Below are positions 45,524 through 53,507 of a DNA stretch of 64,000 nucleotides, piece after piece. The stretch lies in NCBI RefSeq assembly GCF_900091555.1, contig NZ_FMCX01000003.1, positions 124,001-188,000 on the forward strand, written 5' to 3'. Origin of the DNA: Micromonospora mirobrigensis (GTDB lineage: Bacteria > Actinomycetota > Actinomycetes > Mycobacteriales > Micromonosporaceae). Numbering within the stretch: position 1 is the first letter of the stretch; each line of letters begins with the position of its first letter. The notes beneath the pieces are model-generated. The model did no database searches. It was not told the DNA's origin and worked only from the letters and a program-made list of their open reading frames with translations. A program made the translations under genes and the position numbers.

Positions 45524-46048
45524 GCCACTGATCTCCTTGGGCGAGACCGGATCCGCGAGCGGCCCGGCGCGATGACCCCGCAGGCGCCCGGTCGGACGGC
45601 CGTCGGTGTCACGGGGTTTTCGGGGGTGCCGACCCACAGGGGTCGGTGTGGTGGTGGTGCCGAAGCCGGCGGGTGTGCCGGCCGTTTCGACGACCCGACG
45701 CCGCCCGGATGACCGGATGCCCTCGACGTCTGGCTCTCGCGGTGTGGCTCCCCGAACCGCGTGCAGCGATTCTTGCATGGGAGCGCTTCCATGGCAACGG
45801 CTCGATGCGCTCTCGACCCGGACTTCCCCCGCGCAACGCCCGGATGCCCCTCGACACGCCGCCTCCGGGCCGGAACGCCCGGCCGGGGCAACAACAGCGA
45901 CACATGCCGCTTACCTCGCCAAGGTCATTTATCGGCTACAAACTCCAGAACGCGAATCTTTCCTCGCATAACTCATGAAAAGGTCTAACGTCGGTTGTGG
46001 CTCGGTTGTAGCCGGGCCCAGGACAACAGGGATGGAGTGACGCAGGTC
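45524..46048. other. Divergent control region of cellulase and repeat-protein genes
   Basis: About 525 bases without a gene. The part next to the cellulase holds the CebR-like operator. The stretch 45900-46010 is notably less GC-rich than the window (for example TCATTTATCGGCTACAAAC), marking probable promoters for the repeat protein, but I cannot fix exact boxes. Confidence 0.5.
45778..45791. promoter_or_regulatory. CebR-like operator upstream of the cellulase
   Basis: TGGGAGCGCTTCCA differs at one base from the actinobacterial CebR consensus TGGGAGCGCTCCCA, the LacI-type repressor released by cellobiose. It lies 255 bases upstream of the cellulase start. CebR itself is not in this window. 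Confidence 0.8.
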
Positions 46049-47305
46049 ATGGCTAAGAAGATGCTCGGCAAGGTCGTTGCGGGCGCTGCCCTCGGTGGCG
46101 CTTCGCTCCTGGTGTTCACGCCGGGGATCGCCGCCGCGGACGGCCACCACGACAGCGAGGACCGCGACGGCAAGGTGTACGCCAACCCGCACGTCGTCCG
46201 CGCCGGCGACGAGGTCAAGTTGTTCGAGGTCTGCTCGGAGCCGCAGGAGCACGCCTTCGTCTGGTCCAAGGTCACCGGCAAGGTCAAGCTGCACGAGGTC
46301 CGCGAGGACGCCGACCACCGCGACTGGCGCGACGAGGAGGGCCGCGGCGATGAGGGCCGCGAGGAGCAGGGCAAGGACGAGCACGGCAAGCAGGACGAGC
46401 ACGGCAAGGACGAGCAGGGCAAGGGTGAGCAGGGCAAGAAGGACGAGCACGGCAAGGACGAGCAGGGCAAGGGTGAGCAGGGCAAGAAGGACGAGCAGGG
46501 CAAGGACGAGAAGGGCAAGGGCGAGGAGGGCCGCGAGCAGCCCTCCGAGGGAGACCAGGGCCCGTGGAACGGCGCGGGCAAGCCCGAGGCCCTCGGTGGT
46601 CAGGGCGCCGGCGCGGCGGCCGACGGCTCGGCCGAGGACGAGGGCCACAAGCCCGAGTGGAAGGGCAACGAGTCCTACGGCGAGGACAAGGGCCGCGAGG
46701 ACATGAAGGGCCACGAGTCGTACGGCCAGGACGAGAAGTCCTACGGCGACGAGTGGAACAAGGGCCACGAGTCGTACGGCCAGGACGAGAAGTCCTACGG
46801 CGACGAGTGGAACAAGGGCCACGAGTCGTACGGCCAGGACGAGAAGTCCTACGGCGACGAGTGGAACAAGGGCCACGAGTCGTACGGCCAGGACGAGAAG
46901 TCCTACGGCGACGAGTGGAACAAGGGCCACGAGTCGTACGGCGAGGACGAGAAGTCCTACGGCGAGGACAAGGGCCACGAGAGCATGAAGGGCCACGAGT
47001 CGTACGGCCAGGACGAGGACTCCTACGGTGAGGACGGCTGGGAGCACGGCCGGGAGTTCGTCTACTACGGCGAGGCCAGGGTCGACGAGCACGCCAAGCC
47101 GGGCCGTTACGACCTCGAGGGCTCCTGCGGCGAGGGTGAGCTGGTCGTCCTCCCGCGCGGCCCGGTGGACGGCGGCGACGGTGGCATGACCACCACCGGC
47201 GTCGACAAGGGCCTGGCCACCGGCGGGGCCGGCATGCTGGGCGCCGCGGCGCTCGGCGGGATCGTGCTGATGCGTCGGCGTCGGACCGATGGTTCGCTCG
47301 TCTGA
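46049..47305 (+). CDS. Secreted tandem-repeat surface protein, likely sortase substrate
   Basis: ATG 46049; 418 residues. Signal peptide about 1-33 (PGIAAADG). A short folded domain (about 40-95) is followed by a highly charged DEHGKDEQGKGEQGKK repeat zone (about 108-165). Next come four exact 18-residue repeats GHESYGQDEKSYGDEWNK (about 221-292) and a strand-rich segment ending LVVLPRGPVDGGDG. The C-terminus has a membrane segment and MRRRRTDGSLV, the layout of a cell-wall sorting signal, but without LPXTG; the best match is GLATGG. It overlaps a class F sortase gene by 17 bases. Confidence 0.85.
   Translation: MAKKMLGKVVAGAALGGASLLVFTPGIAAADGHHDSEDRDGKVYANPHVVRAGDEVKLFEVCSEPQEHAFVWSKVTGKVKLHEVREDADHRDWRDEEGRGDEGREEQGKDEHGKQDEHGKDEQGKGEQGKKDEHGKDEQGKGEQGKKDEQGKDEKGKGEEGREQPSEGDQGPWNGAGKPEALGGQGAGAAADGSAEDEGHKPEWKGNESYGEDKGREDMKGHESYGQDEKSYGDEWNKGHESYGQDEKSYGDEWNKGHESYGQDEKSYGDEWNKGHESYGQDEKSYGDEWNKGHESYGEDEKSYGEDKGHESMKGHESYGQDEDSYGEDGWEHGREFVYYGEARVDEHAKPGRYDLEGSCGEGELVVLPRGPVDGGDGGMTTTGVDKGLATGGAGMLGAAALGGIVLMRRRRTDGSLV
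46709..46924 (+). repeat. Four 54-bp tandem repeats in the surface protein gene
   Basis: Units begin at 46709, 46763, 46817 and 46871 and appear identical at the DNA level; a partial fifth unit starts at 46925. Identity at synonymous positions implies recent expansion or gene conversion. Confidence 0.92.
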
Positions 47306-48104
47306 CGTGACGGCGACACCGGCCGGCGGCCGCCACGGGAGACCGTGGCGCGCCGCCGGCGCGGCCGTCGTCGTCCTGCTGGCCATGCTCGGCGCCGGGA
47401 TGATCGGCGCCTCCACGCGTGGCACCGTTCCCCCACCCCGCCCGCCCCAGCCACTGGCTCAGGCCGGGCCCACCGAAGCCGCCTCCCTCCCACCCGCCGA
47501 CCAGAACGGCGACGTGGCGCAGCCGCCCGCGGACGTCGACGGCCAGGCTCCCGACGGCACGGCTCCCGAGGGAGCCGATCCCGACACCGTCGACGGCACG
47601 CCGGCGCCCGGTGGCGCCACCCCCGCCGTCGCGGCGCCGCCGGCACTGGAGCGTTCCACGCCCACCACCATCTCGATCCCGCGGATCGGGGTGAACGCGT
47701 CGATCATGTCGCTGGGCACCAACCCGGACGGCACGGTCCAGGTGCCGCCGCTGGAGCAGGCGATGACGGCCGGCTGGTACTCCCCCGGCGCCAGCCCCGG
47801 CGAGGTCGGCAACGCCGTCGTCGTGGGGCACGTCGACTCGGCGAAGATCGGGCCGGCGGTCTTCTTCGACCTGGGTGCGCTCCAGCCCGGCGACACCATC
47901 ACGGTCGGACGCCAGGACGGGCGGAGCGCCACCTTCACCGTCGACGAGGTGCGGTCGTACCCGAAGACCGCCTTCCCGACCGAGCGGGTCTACGGCCCGA
48001 ACGACCGGGCCGGCCTGCGGGTGGTGACCTGCGGCGGCACCTTCGACCAGGCCGCCCGCAGCTACCTGGACAACGTGGTCGTGTACGCCACGATGACCGG
48101 CTGA
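47289..48104 (+). CDS. Class F sortase
   Basis: ATG 47289, 271 residues. A cytoplasmic tail, membrane anchor (about 22-41) and Pro/Gly/Asp-rich linker (about 45-120) precede the sortase barrel. Catalytic residues are His181 (AVVVGHVDSA), Cys248 (LRVVTCGGTF) and a following Arg257. This fits class F sortases of actinobacteria, whose substrates are mostly unknown. The start lies inside the end of the repeat-protein gene, so that protein is its likely substrate. GTG 47307 is an alternative start. Confidence 0.93.
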   Translation: MVRSSDVTATPAGGRHGRPWRAAGAAVVVLLAMLGAGMIGASTRGTVPPPRPPQPLAQAGPTEAASLPPADQNGDVAQPPADVDGQAPDGTAPEGADPDTVDGTPAPGGATPAVAAPPALERSTPTTISIPRIGVNASIMSLGTNPDGTVQVPPLEQAMTAGWYSPGASPGEVGNAVVVGHVDSAKIGPAVFFDLGALQPGDTITVGRQDGRSATFTVDEVRSYPKTAFPTERVYGPNDRAGLRVVTCGGTFDQAARSYLDNVVVYATMTG

Positions 48105-48118
48105 CCGACCCCGGACGC

Positions 48119-48158
48119 GATCCGGCGCGCGGGGGGAGATCCCCTCGCGCGCCGGATC
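48119..48158. terminator. Bidirectional hairpin terminator
   Basis: Outer 13-base arms 48119-48131 and 48146-48158 (GATCCGGCGCGCG and complement) enclose an inner GGGG/CCCC stem with an AGAT loop, between convergent sortase and glutamate dehydrogenase genes. Confidence 0.85.
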
Positions 48159-48176
48159 GTTCCGTGCGTCGTCGGG

Positions 48177-51100
48177 TCAGGCCGCGGCGGAGGTCCGGAC
48201 CAGGGTACGGATCTGGCGCAGCAGCACCGACAGGGCGGCCAGGTCGGCCCGGGACTCGTCGAACTCCCCCATCGCCCGCACCGCGCGGTGGATCGAGGTG
48301 GCGTTCGACTGCTCCCATTCCTGCACCCGCTCGTGCGGTGGCAGCGAGTCCGCGGTGGAGTCCAGCACCTCCCCGGTGAGCGCGGCCAGCGCGGCGTACA
48401 GGTCGTAGCGCAGCGCCATCCGGGCCAGCGTCTGCCAGCGGTCCTCCCGCGGCAGCAGGGAGATCTTCGACAGCAGGCTGTCCACCCGGAACCGGTCGGA
48501 GAGGACGAAGTAGACCGGGGCCACCTCGCCGACCTCCCGCCCGCTGCGGGCCGCGGTCTCCACCACGTCCAGCAGGCCGAAGCTGTACATCAGCCGGGTC
48601 GCCTGCTCGGCCAGCTCCCGGGGCAGCCCCTTGGCGGTCATCGAGTCCATGTGGGCGACGATCGCCTCCCGCTCGCTGCCGTAGAAGAGCTCCTCCAGCC
48701 CCGGCAGCAGCTTGGCCACGCCGGCCCGCAGCCGGGCGACCTCCGCCGGCACGTCGATCGGCGAGCGCCGGTTGGTGACCAGCCAGCGCACCGCCCGGTC
48801 GAGCAGCCGCCGGGTGTCCAGGTAGACGCTGGTCTGCAGCTCGGGCGAGACCTTGTTGTCCAGCGCCTCCACCGCGTCCCAGAGCCCGCGCAGCCCGAAC
48901 ACCTCGCTGACCACCACGTAGGCGCGGAGGACGTCCGCCGCGGAGGCGGCCGTCTCCTCGACCACCCGGAAGACGAAGGAGATGCCACCCCGGTTGATCA
49001 CCTCGTTCACCAGCACGGTGGTGACGATGTCGCGGCGCAGCCGGTGCCGGGACATCCGGTCGGCGAACCGCTCCCGCATCGGGGTCGGGAAGTAGTTGAC
49101 CAGGACGTCGGTCGTCCACTCCTCGTCCGCGAGCCCCTCGGTCAGGATCTCCTTCTCCAGGACGATCTTGACGTACGCGAGCAGCACCGCGAACTCCGGC
49201 GCGGTGAGCCCGGACTCGGTGCGCACCGCCAGCTCCTCGTCCGGCGGCAGCGCCTCCAGCGCCCGGTCGAGCTGGCCGGCCCGCTCCAGCTCGGTGATCA
49301 TCCGCCGGTGCACCGGCAGCAGCGAGGCGGCCTGGGCCTGGGCGTTGTTCAACGCCCGAGCCTGGTCGTAGTTGTCCCGCAGCACCAGCTCGGCGACCTC
49401 GTCGGTCATCTGGGCGAGCAGCTCGTCCCGGTCCGGGACGGTCAGCGCGCCGTCGGCGACCGCCGTGTTCAGCAGGATCTTGATGTTCACCTCGTGGTCG
49501 GAGCAGTCCACCCCGGCCGCGTTGTCGATGAAGTCGGTGTAGATCCGGCCGCCGGTGAGCGCGTACTCGATCCGGCCGAGCTGGGTGCAGCCCAGGTTGC
49601 CGCCCTCGCCGACCACCCGGCAGCGCAGGCTCCTGCCGTCCACCCGGATCGCGTCGTTGGACTTGTCCCCGACCTCGGCGTTGGTCTGCGTCGACGCCTT
49701 CACGTAGGTGCCGATGCCGCCGTTCCAGAACAGGTCGACCGGCGCGGTGAGGATCGCCTTCATCAGCTCCTGCGGGCTGAGCTGGGTGACGTCGTCGTCC
49801 AGCCCGAGCACCGCCCGGACCTGCGGCGAGACCGGCACCGACTTCGCCGTACGCGGGTGGATCCCGCCGCCGGCCGAGATCAGCTCGGTGTTGTAGTCCT
49901 CCCAGGACGACCGGGGCAGGTCGAACAGCCGCTTGCGCTCCTCCCAGGAGGTGGCGGCGTCCGGGTCCGGGTCGAGGAAGATGTGCCGGTGGTCGAAGGC
50001 GGCGACCAGCCGGATGTGCTTCGACAGCAGCATCCCGTTGCCGAACACGTCACCGGACATGTCGCCGACGCCGACCACGGTGAAGTCCTGGGTCTGGGTG
50101 TCGTGCCCCAGCTCCCGGAAGTGCCGCTTGACCGACTCCCAGGCGCCCCGGGCGGTGATGCCCATCTTCTTGTGGTCGTACCCGGCCGAACCGCCGGAGG
50201 CGAACGCGTCGCCGAGCCAGAAGTTGTGCGCGGCCGAGATCTCGTTGGCGATGTCGGAGAACGTCGCCGTGCCCTTGTCCGCCGCCACCACCAGGTACGG
50301 GTCGTCGGGGTCGTGCCGGACCACGTCGGCCGGCGGCACGATCTCGCCGCTGGCGATGTTGTCGGTGACGTCCAGCAGGGCGGAGATGAACTCCTTGTAG
50401 CAGACGACCGCCTCGTCCCGGTCGCCCGGCTTCTGCTTGAGCACGAAGCCGCCCTTGGCGCCCACCGGCACGATCACCGCGTTCTTGACCATCTGCGCCT
50501 TGACCAGGCCGAGCACCTCGGTGCGGAAGTCCTCCCGCCGGTCGGACCAGCGCAGGCCACCACGGGCCACCGCGCCGAACCGCAGGTGCACGCCCTCGAA
50601 CCGCGGCGAGTACACGAAGATCTCGAACTTCGGCCGGGGCGCCGGCAGGTCCGGGATGGCCTGCGGGTCCAGCTTGAAGGCGACGTACGGCTTCGGCCGA
50701 CCGCCGACCGGCTTCTGGTAGAAGCTGGTCCGCAGGGTGGCCTGGATCAGCGTCAGGTAGGAGCGCAGGATCCGGTCCTGGTCGAGGCTGGCCACCTCGT
50801 CCAGCGCCTCGCCGATCGCGGCGACCAGCTCGCCGCCACGCTGCCGGCGCTCGTCCAGGGTCGGCGCGCCAGGGGCGAACCGGACCTCGAAGAGCTCCAC
50901 CAGCAGCCGGGCGATCTGCGGGTACGCGATGAAGGTGGACTCCATGTAGTCCTGCGAGAAGACCGTGCCGGCCTGCCGCAGGTACTTCGCGTACGCCCGG
51001 AGCACCACCACCTGTCGCCAGGTGAGACCGCCGAGCAGCACCAGCTCGTTGAAGCCGTCCACCTCGGCCTCGCCCCGCCACGCCGCCGCGAAGGCGTTCT

Positions 51101-53231
51101 CCACGTGCGGGCGGACCTCGGACAGCTCCTGGTGCGCCGCGGGCAGTCGCAGCCCGAAGTCGTAGAGGAAGACCCGGCCGTCGATCCGGTCCACCTCGTA
51201 CGGGTGCTCGTCGACCACCCGCACGCCCAGCGAGTGCAGCACCGGCAGGACCGCGGAGAGCATCATCGGCTCGCCGTTGCGGTAGACCTTGAACCGGACG
51301 TCCATGGTGTCGTCGACGTCCCGGTCGTGGCCGCCCGGCCGCGGCGCGAGCTGCTTGCGGAACAGGTGCATCTCCAGCTGGCCGGGCTCCTCCAGCAGCT
51401 CCAGCTTGGCCAGGTCCTTCATCGCCTCGTACGGCGTGTGCCCGTCCTTGTAGCCCTCCGGGAACGCGTCGGCGTACCGGGTGAACAGGTGCTTGGCCTG
51501 CTCGTCGCCGAGCTTGCGCTCCAGCACCAGCCGGTAGTCGTCGTCCCAGAGCCGGGTGGCGTCGGCCAGCTCCTCGGCGAGCAGGTCGGCGTCGACCTCA
51601 CCGGGCGGGTTGTTCGGGTCGGTCCGGACGATGAAGTGCACCCGGGCGAGCATCGACTCGGTGACCCGGGTGGTGTAGTCGACCCCGACGCCGTTGAGCT
51701 CGCGGAGCAGGATGTCCTGCATGCGCAGCCGGTTCTGGGTGGTGAACCGGTCCCGGGGCAGGTAGATCAGGCAGGAGATGAACCGCCCGTACGCGTCGCG
51801 GCGCAGGAAGACCCGCAGCTGCCGCCGGCCCGCCATCCGCAGCACACCGATCACCGCGTGGTACAGGTCGTCGGTCTTGATCTGGAACAGCTCGTCGCGC
51901 GGGTACGTCTCCAGGATCTGGAGCAGGTCCTTGCCGGAGTGGCTGCGTTGGCTCAGGCCGGAGCGGTCCAGCACCTCGGCCACCTTGCGCCGCACCACCG
52001 GCAGCTCCCGGACGCTGGTCCGGTACGCCGCCGTGGAGAACAGGCCGAGGAAGCGCCGCTCGCCGACCACCTCGCCGGCCTCGTTGAAGATCTTGAACCC
52101 GATGTAGTCGAGGTACGCCGAGCGGTGCACGGTGGCCCGCGAGTTCGCCTTGGTGATGATCAGCAGGCGCTTCTCGGTCACCTTCTCGTGCGCCTCGGGC
52201 GTCATCGAGTCCAGCGACCGGGCCTCCGGGGAGTCCTGCCGCAGGATGCCCAGCCCGGTGCCGAGCACCGCCTCCAGCGCCTGCCCCCCGGCGGGGGCGT
52301 CGACCAGCCGGTACTCCCGGTAGCCGAGGAAGGTGAAGTGGTCGTGGGCGAGCCAGCGCAGCAGCTCCACCGAGTCGGTGATGTCCTTCTCCGGCACCGG
52401 CGGACGGTTGTCCGAGGTCCGCGCGGCCGCCAGCTCGTCGGCGAGCGCCAGGGCCCGCTGACGCATCTTCGGCCAGTCCTCGACGGCCTCCCGCACGTCG
52501 GTGAGGACCCGCTGCAACTCGCGGCGCAACCGGTCCCGGGCGTCGGCGTCGCGGACCGGGTCGATCTCGACCCGCATCCAGCTCTCGACCAGGTCGCCGG
52601 CGATCGCATCGTCCGGCTCCACGTCCGCCGAGACCTCGGTCAACCGACCCAGCGGCTCCCGCCGCACCACGACCAGCGGGTGCACCAGCAGGTGCACGTC
52701 CAGGTGGTGGGTGTTGAGCAGTGCGGTGACCGAGTCGACCAGGAACGGCATGTCGTCCGCGACGATCTCGACCACGGTGTGGTGCTGGTCGGCGTGCGGC
52801 TCGTGGATCCGCAGCTTCAGCTCGCCGGGGACCCGCTGCTGGGCCAGGTCGCGGTGCGCCCGGGCCGCCGCCAGCATCTCCTCGGCGGTGAATCCGATCA
52901 GTTCCTCGTCGGGGGCGAACCGCCAGAAGCGGCCGACCAGGGTCGCCGCGTCGTGGTCGTCCCCGGCGAGCGCGACGGCCTGGGCGACCAGGCGCTCCGC
53001 GTTCGGTACCGGCTCGTCGAGCTCGGCGTCCTCGGCGGCGCCGGAAAGCGCCTCCGGGGGCACGCCGAGGTCGTAGATGGTGTCGATGCTCGAACCGGTC
53101 ATGCCGGTCACTCCTGTGGCGAGGCGGCCGTAGCCGTCCCCGTCGCTGACGGAATCGAAGCTGTCCTCGTCCCGGCCGGTGTCAGCCTGCCGGAGGTCGG
53201 GTCCCGGTTTGATCGCCGGACGCCGGTCCAT
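48177..53231 (-). CDS. Large NAD-dependent glutamate dehydrogenase
   Basis: 1684 residues from ATG 53231 (GGGGAGTGGCACCG before it, high G/C third positions after it). ATG 53102 with GGAGTGACC gives 1641, close to the known Streptomyces enzyme, so the start is open. The N-terminal half holds ACT-like regulatory regions (HTVVEIVADDMPFLVDSV). The catalytic core shows FAPGAPTLDERRQRGGELV, RWSDRREDFRTEVLGLVKAQ, VGAKGGFVLKQKPGD, VGVGDMSGDVFGNGML and a nucleotide-binding region with VVGEGGNLGCTQLGR. It oxidatively deaminates glutamate to 2-oxoglutarate with NAD. Single-gene transcript. Confidence 0.94.
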   Translation of the reverse strand: MDRRPAIKPGPDLRQADTGRDEDSFDSVSDGDGYGRLATGVTGMTGSSIDTIYDLGVPPEALSGAAEDAELDEPVPNAERLVAQAVALAGDDHDAATLVGRFWRFAPDEELIGFTAEEMLAAARAHRDLAQQRVPGELKLRIHEPHADQHHTVVEIVADDMPFLVDSVTALLNTHHLDVHLLVHPLVVVRREPLGRLTEVSADVEPDDAIAGDLVESWMRVEIDPVRDADARDRLRRELQRVLTDVREAVEDWPKMRQRALALADELAAARTSDNRPPVPEKDITDSVELLRWLAHDHFTFLGYREYRLVDAPAGGQALEAVLGTGLGILRQDSPEARSLDSMTPEAHEKVTEKRLLIITKANSRATVHRSAYLDYIGFKIFNEAGEVVGERRFLGLFSTAAYRTSVRELPVVRRKVAEVLDRSGLSQRSHSGKDLLQILETYPRDELFQIKTDDLYHAVIGVLRMAGRRQLRVFLRRDAYGRFISCLIYLPRDRFTTQNRLRMQDILLRELNGVGVDYTTRVTESMLARVHFIVRTDPNNPPGEVDADLLAEELADATRLWDDDYRLVLERKLGDEQAKHLFTRYADAFPEGYKDGHTPYEAMKDLAKLELLEEPGQLEMHLFRKQLAPRPGGHDRDVDDTMDVRFKVYRNGEPMMLSAVLPVLHSLGVRVVDEHPYEVDRIDGRVFLYDFGLRLPAAHQELSEVRPHVENAFAAAWRGEAEVDGFNELVLLGGLTWRQVVVLRAYAKYLRQAGTVFSQDYMESTFIAYPQIARLLVELFEVRFAPGAPTLDERRQRGGELVAAIGEALDEVASLDQDRILRSYLTLIQATLRTSFYQKPVGGRPKPYVAFKLDPQAIPDLPAPRPKFEIFVYSPRFEGVHLRFGAVARGGLRWSDRREDFRTEVLGLVKAQMVKNAVIVPVGAKGGFVLKQKPGDRDEAVVCYKEFISALLDVTDNIASGEIVPPADVVRHDPDDPYLVVAADKGTATFSDIANEISAAHNFWLGDAFASGGSAGYDHKKMGITARGAWESVKRHFRELGHDTQTQDFTVVGVGDMSGDVFGNGMLLSKHIRLVAAFDHRHIFLDPDPDAATSWEERKRLFDLPRSSWEDYNTELISAGGGIHPRTAKSVPVSPQVRAVLGLDDDVTQLSPQELMKAILTAPVDLFWNGGIGTYVKASTQTNAEVGDKSNDAIRVDGRSLRCRVVGEGGNLGCTQLGRIEYALTGGRIYTDFIDNAAGVDCSDHEVNIKILLNTAVADGALTVPDRDELLAQMTDEVAELVLRDNYDQARALNNAQAQAASLLPVHRRMITELERAGQLDRALEALPPDEELAVRTESGLTAPEFAVLLAYVKIVLEKEILTEGLADEEWTTDVLVNYFPTPMRERFADRMSRHRLRRDIVTTVLVNEVINRGGISFVFRVVEETAASAADVLRAYVVVSEVFGLRGLWDAVEALDNKVSPELQTSVYLDTRRLLDRAVRWLVTNRRSPIDVPAEVARLRAGVAKLLPGLEELFYGSEREAIVAHMDSMTAKGLPRELAEQATRLMYSFGLLDVVETAARSGREVGEVAPVYFVLSDRFRVDSLLSKISLLPREDRWQTLARMALRYDLYAALAALTGEVLDSTADSLPPHERVQEWEQSNATSIHRAVRAMGEFDESRADLAALSVLLRQIRTLVRTSAAA

Positions 53232-53507
53232 CGGTGCCACTCCCCTCGACCCACCGCGTTGTGGGTCACTCTGCCGCCCAAGCCTAGGCCCGCCGCACTG
53301 TCCGTTCGTCGGCGGACCTCCGACCGGACGTCCGGATCGGGACTCTGTCCTTTCACCCGTTGCGGGTCCGAGGTTGGCCGGTCCTGGATTACCCCGGCTG
53401 GCGATGTTCATCACACCGCGCAACCCACTTGTCGCGCACGTCGGGGACAGTGCCGGCGGGGACGGCGTACTAGCGTGCAGGGCAGCCGGAGACCGGAGGG
53501 AAGATCC

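Noticed and set aside
46376..46960. Possible CRISPR or direct-repeat array
   Set aside because: The repeats are contiguous, in frame and encode a repeated peptide; there are no variable spacers and no cas genes.
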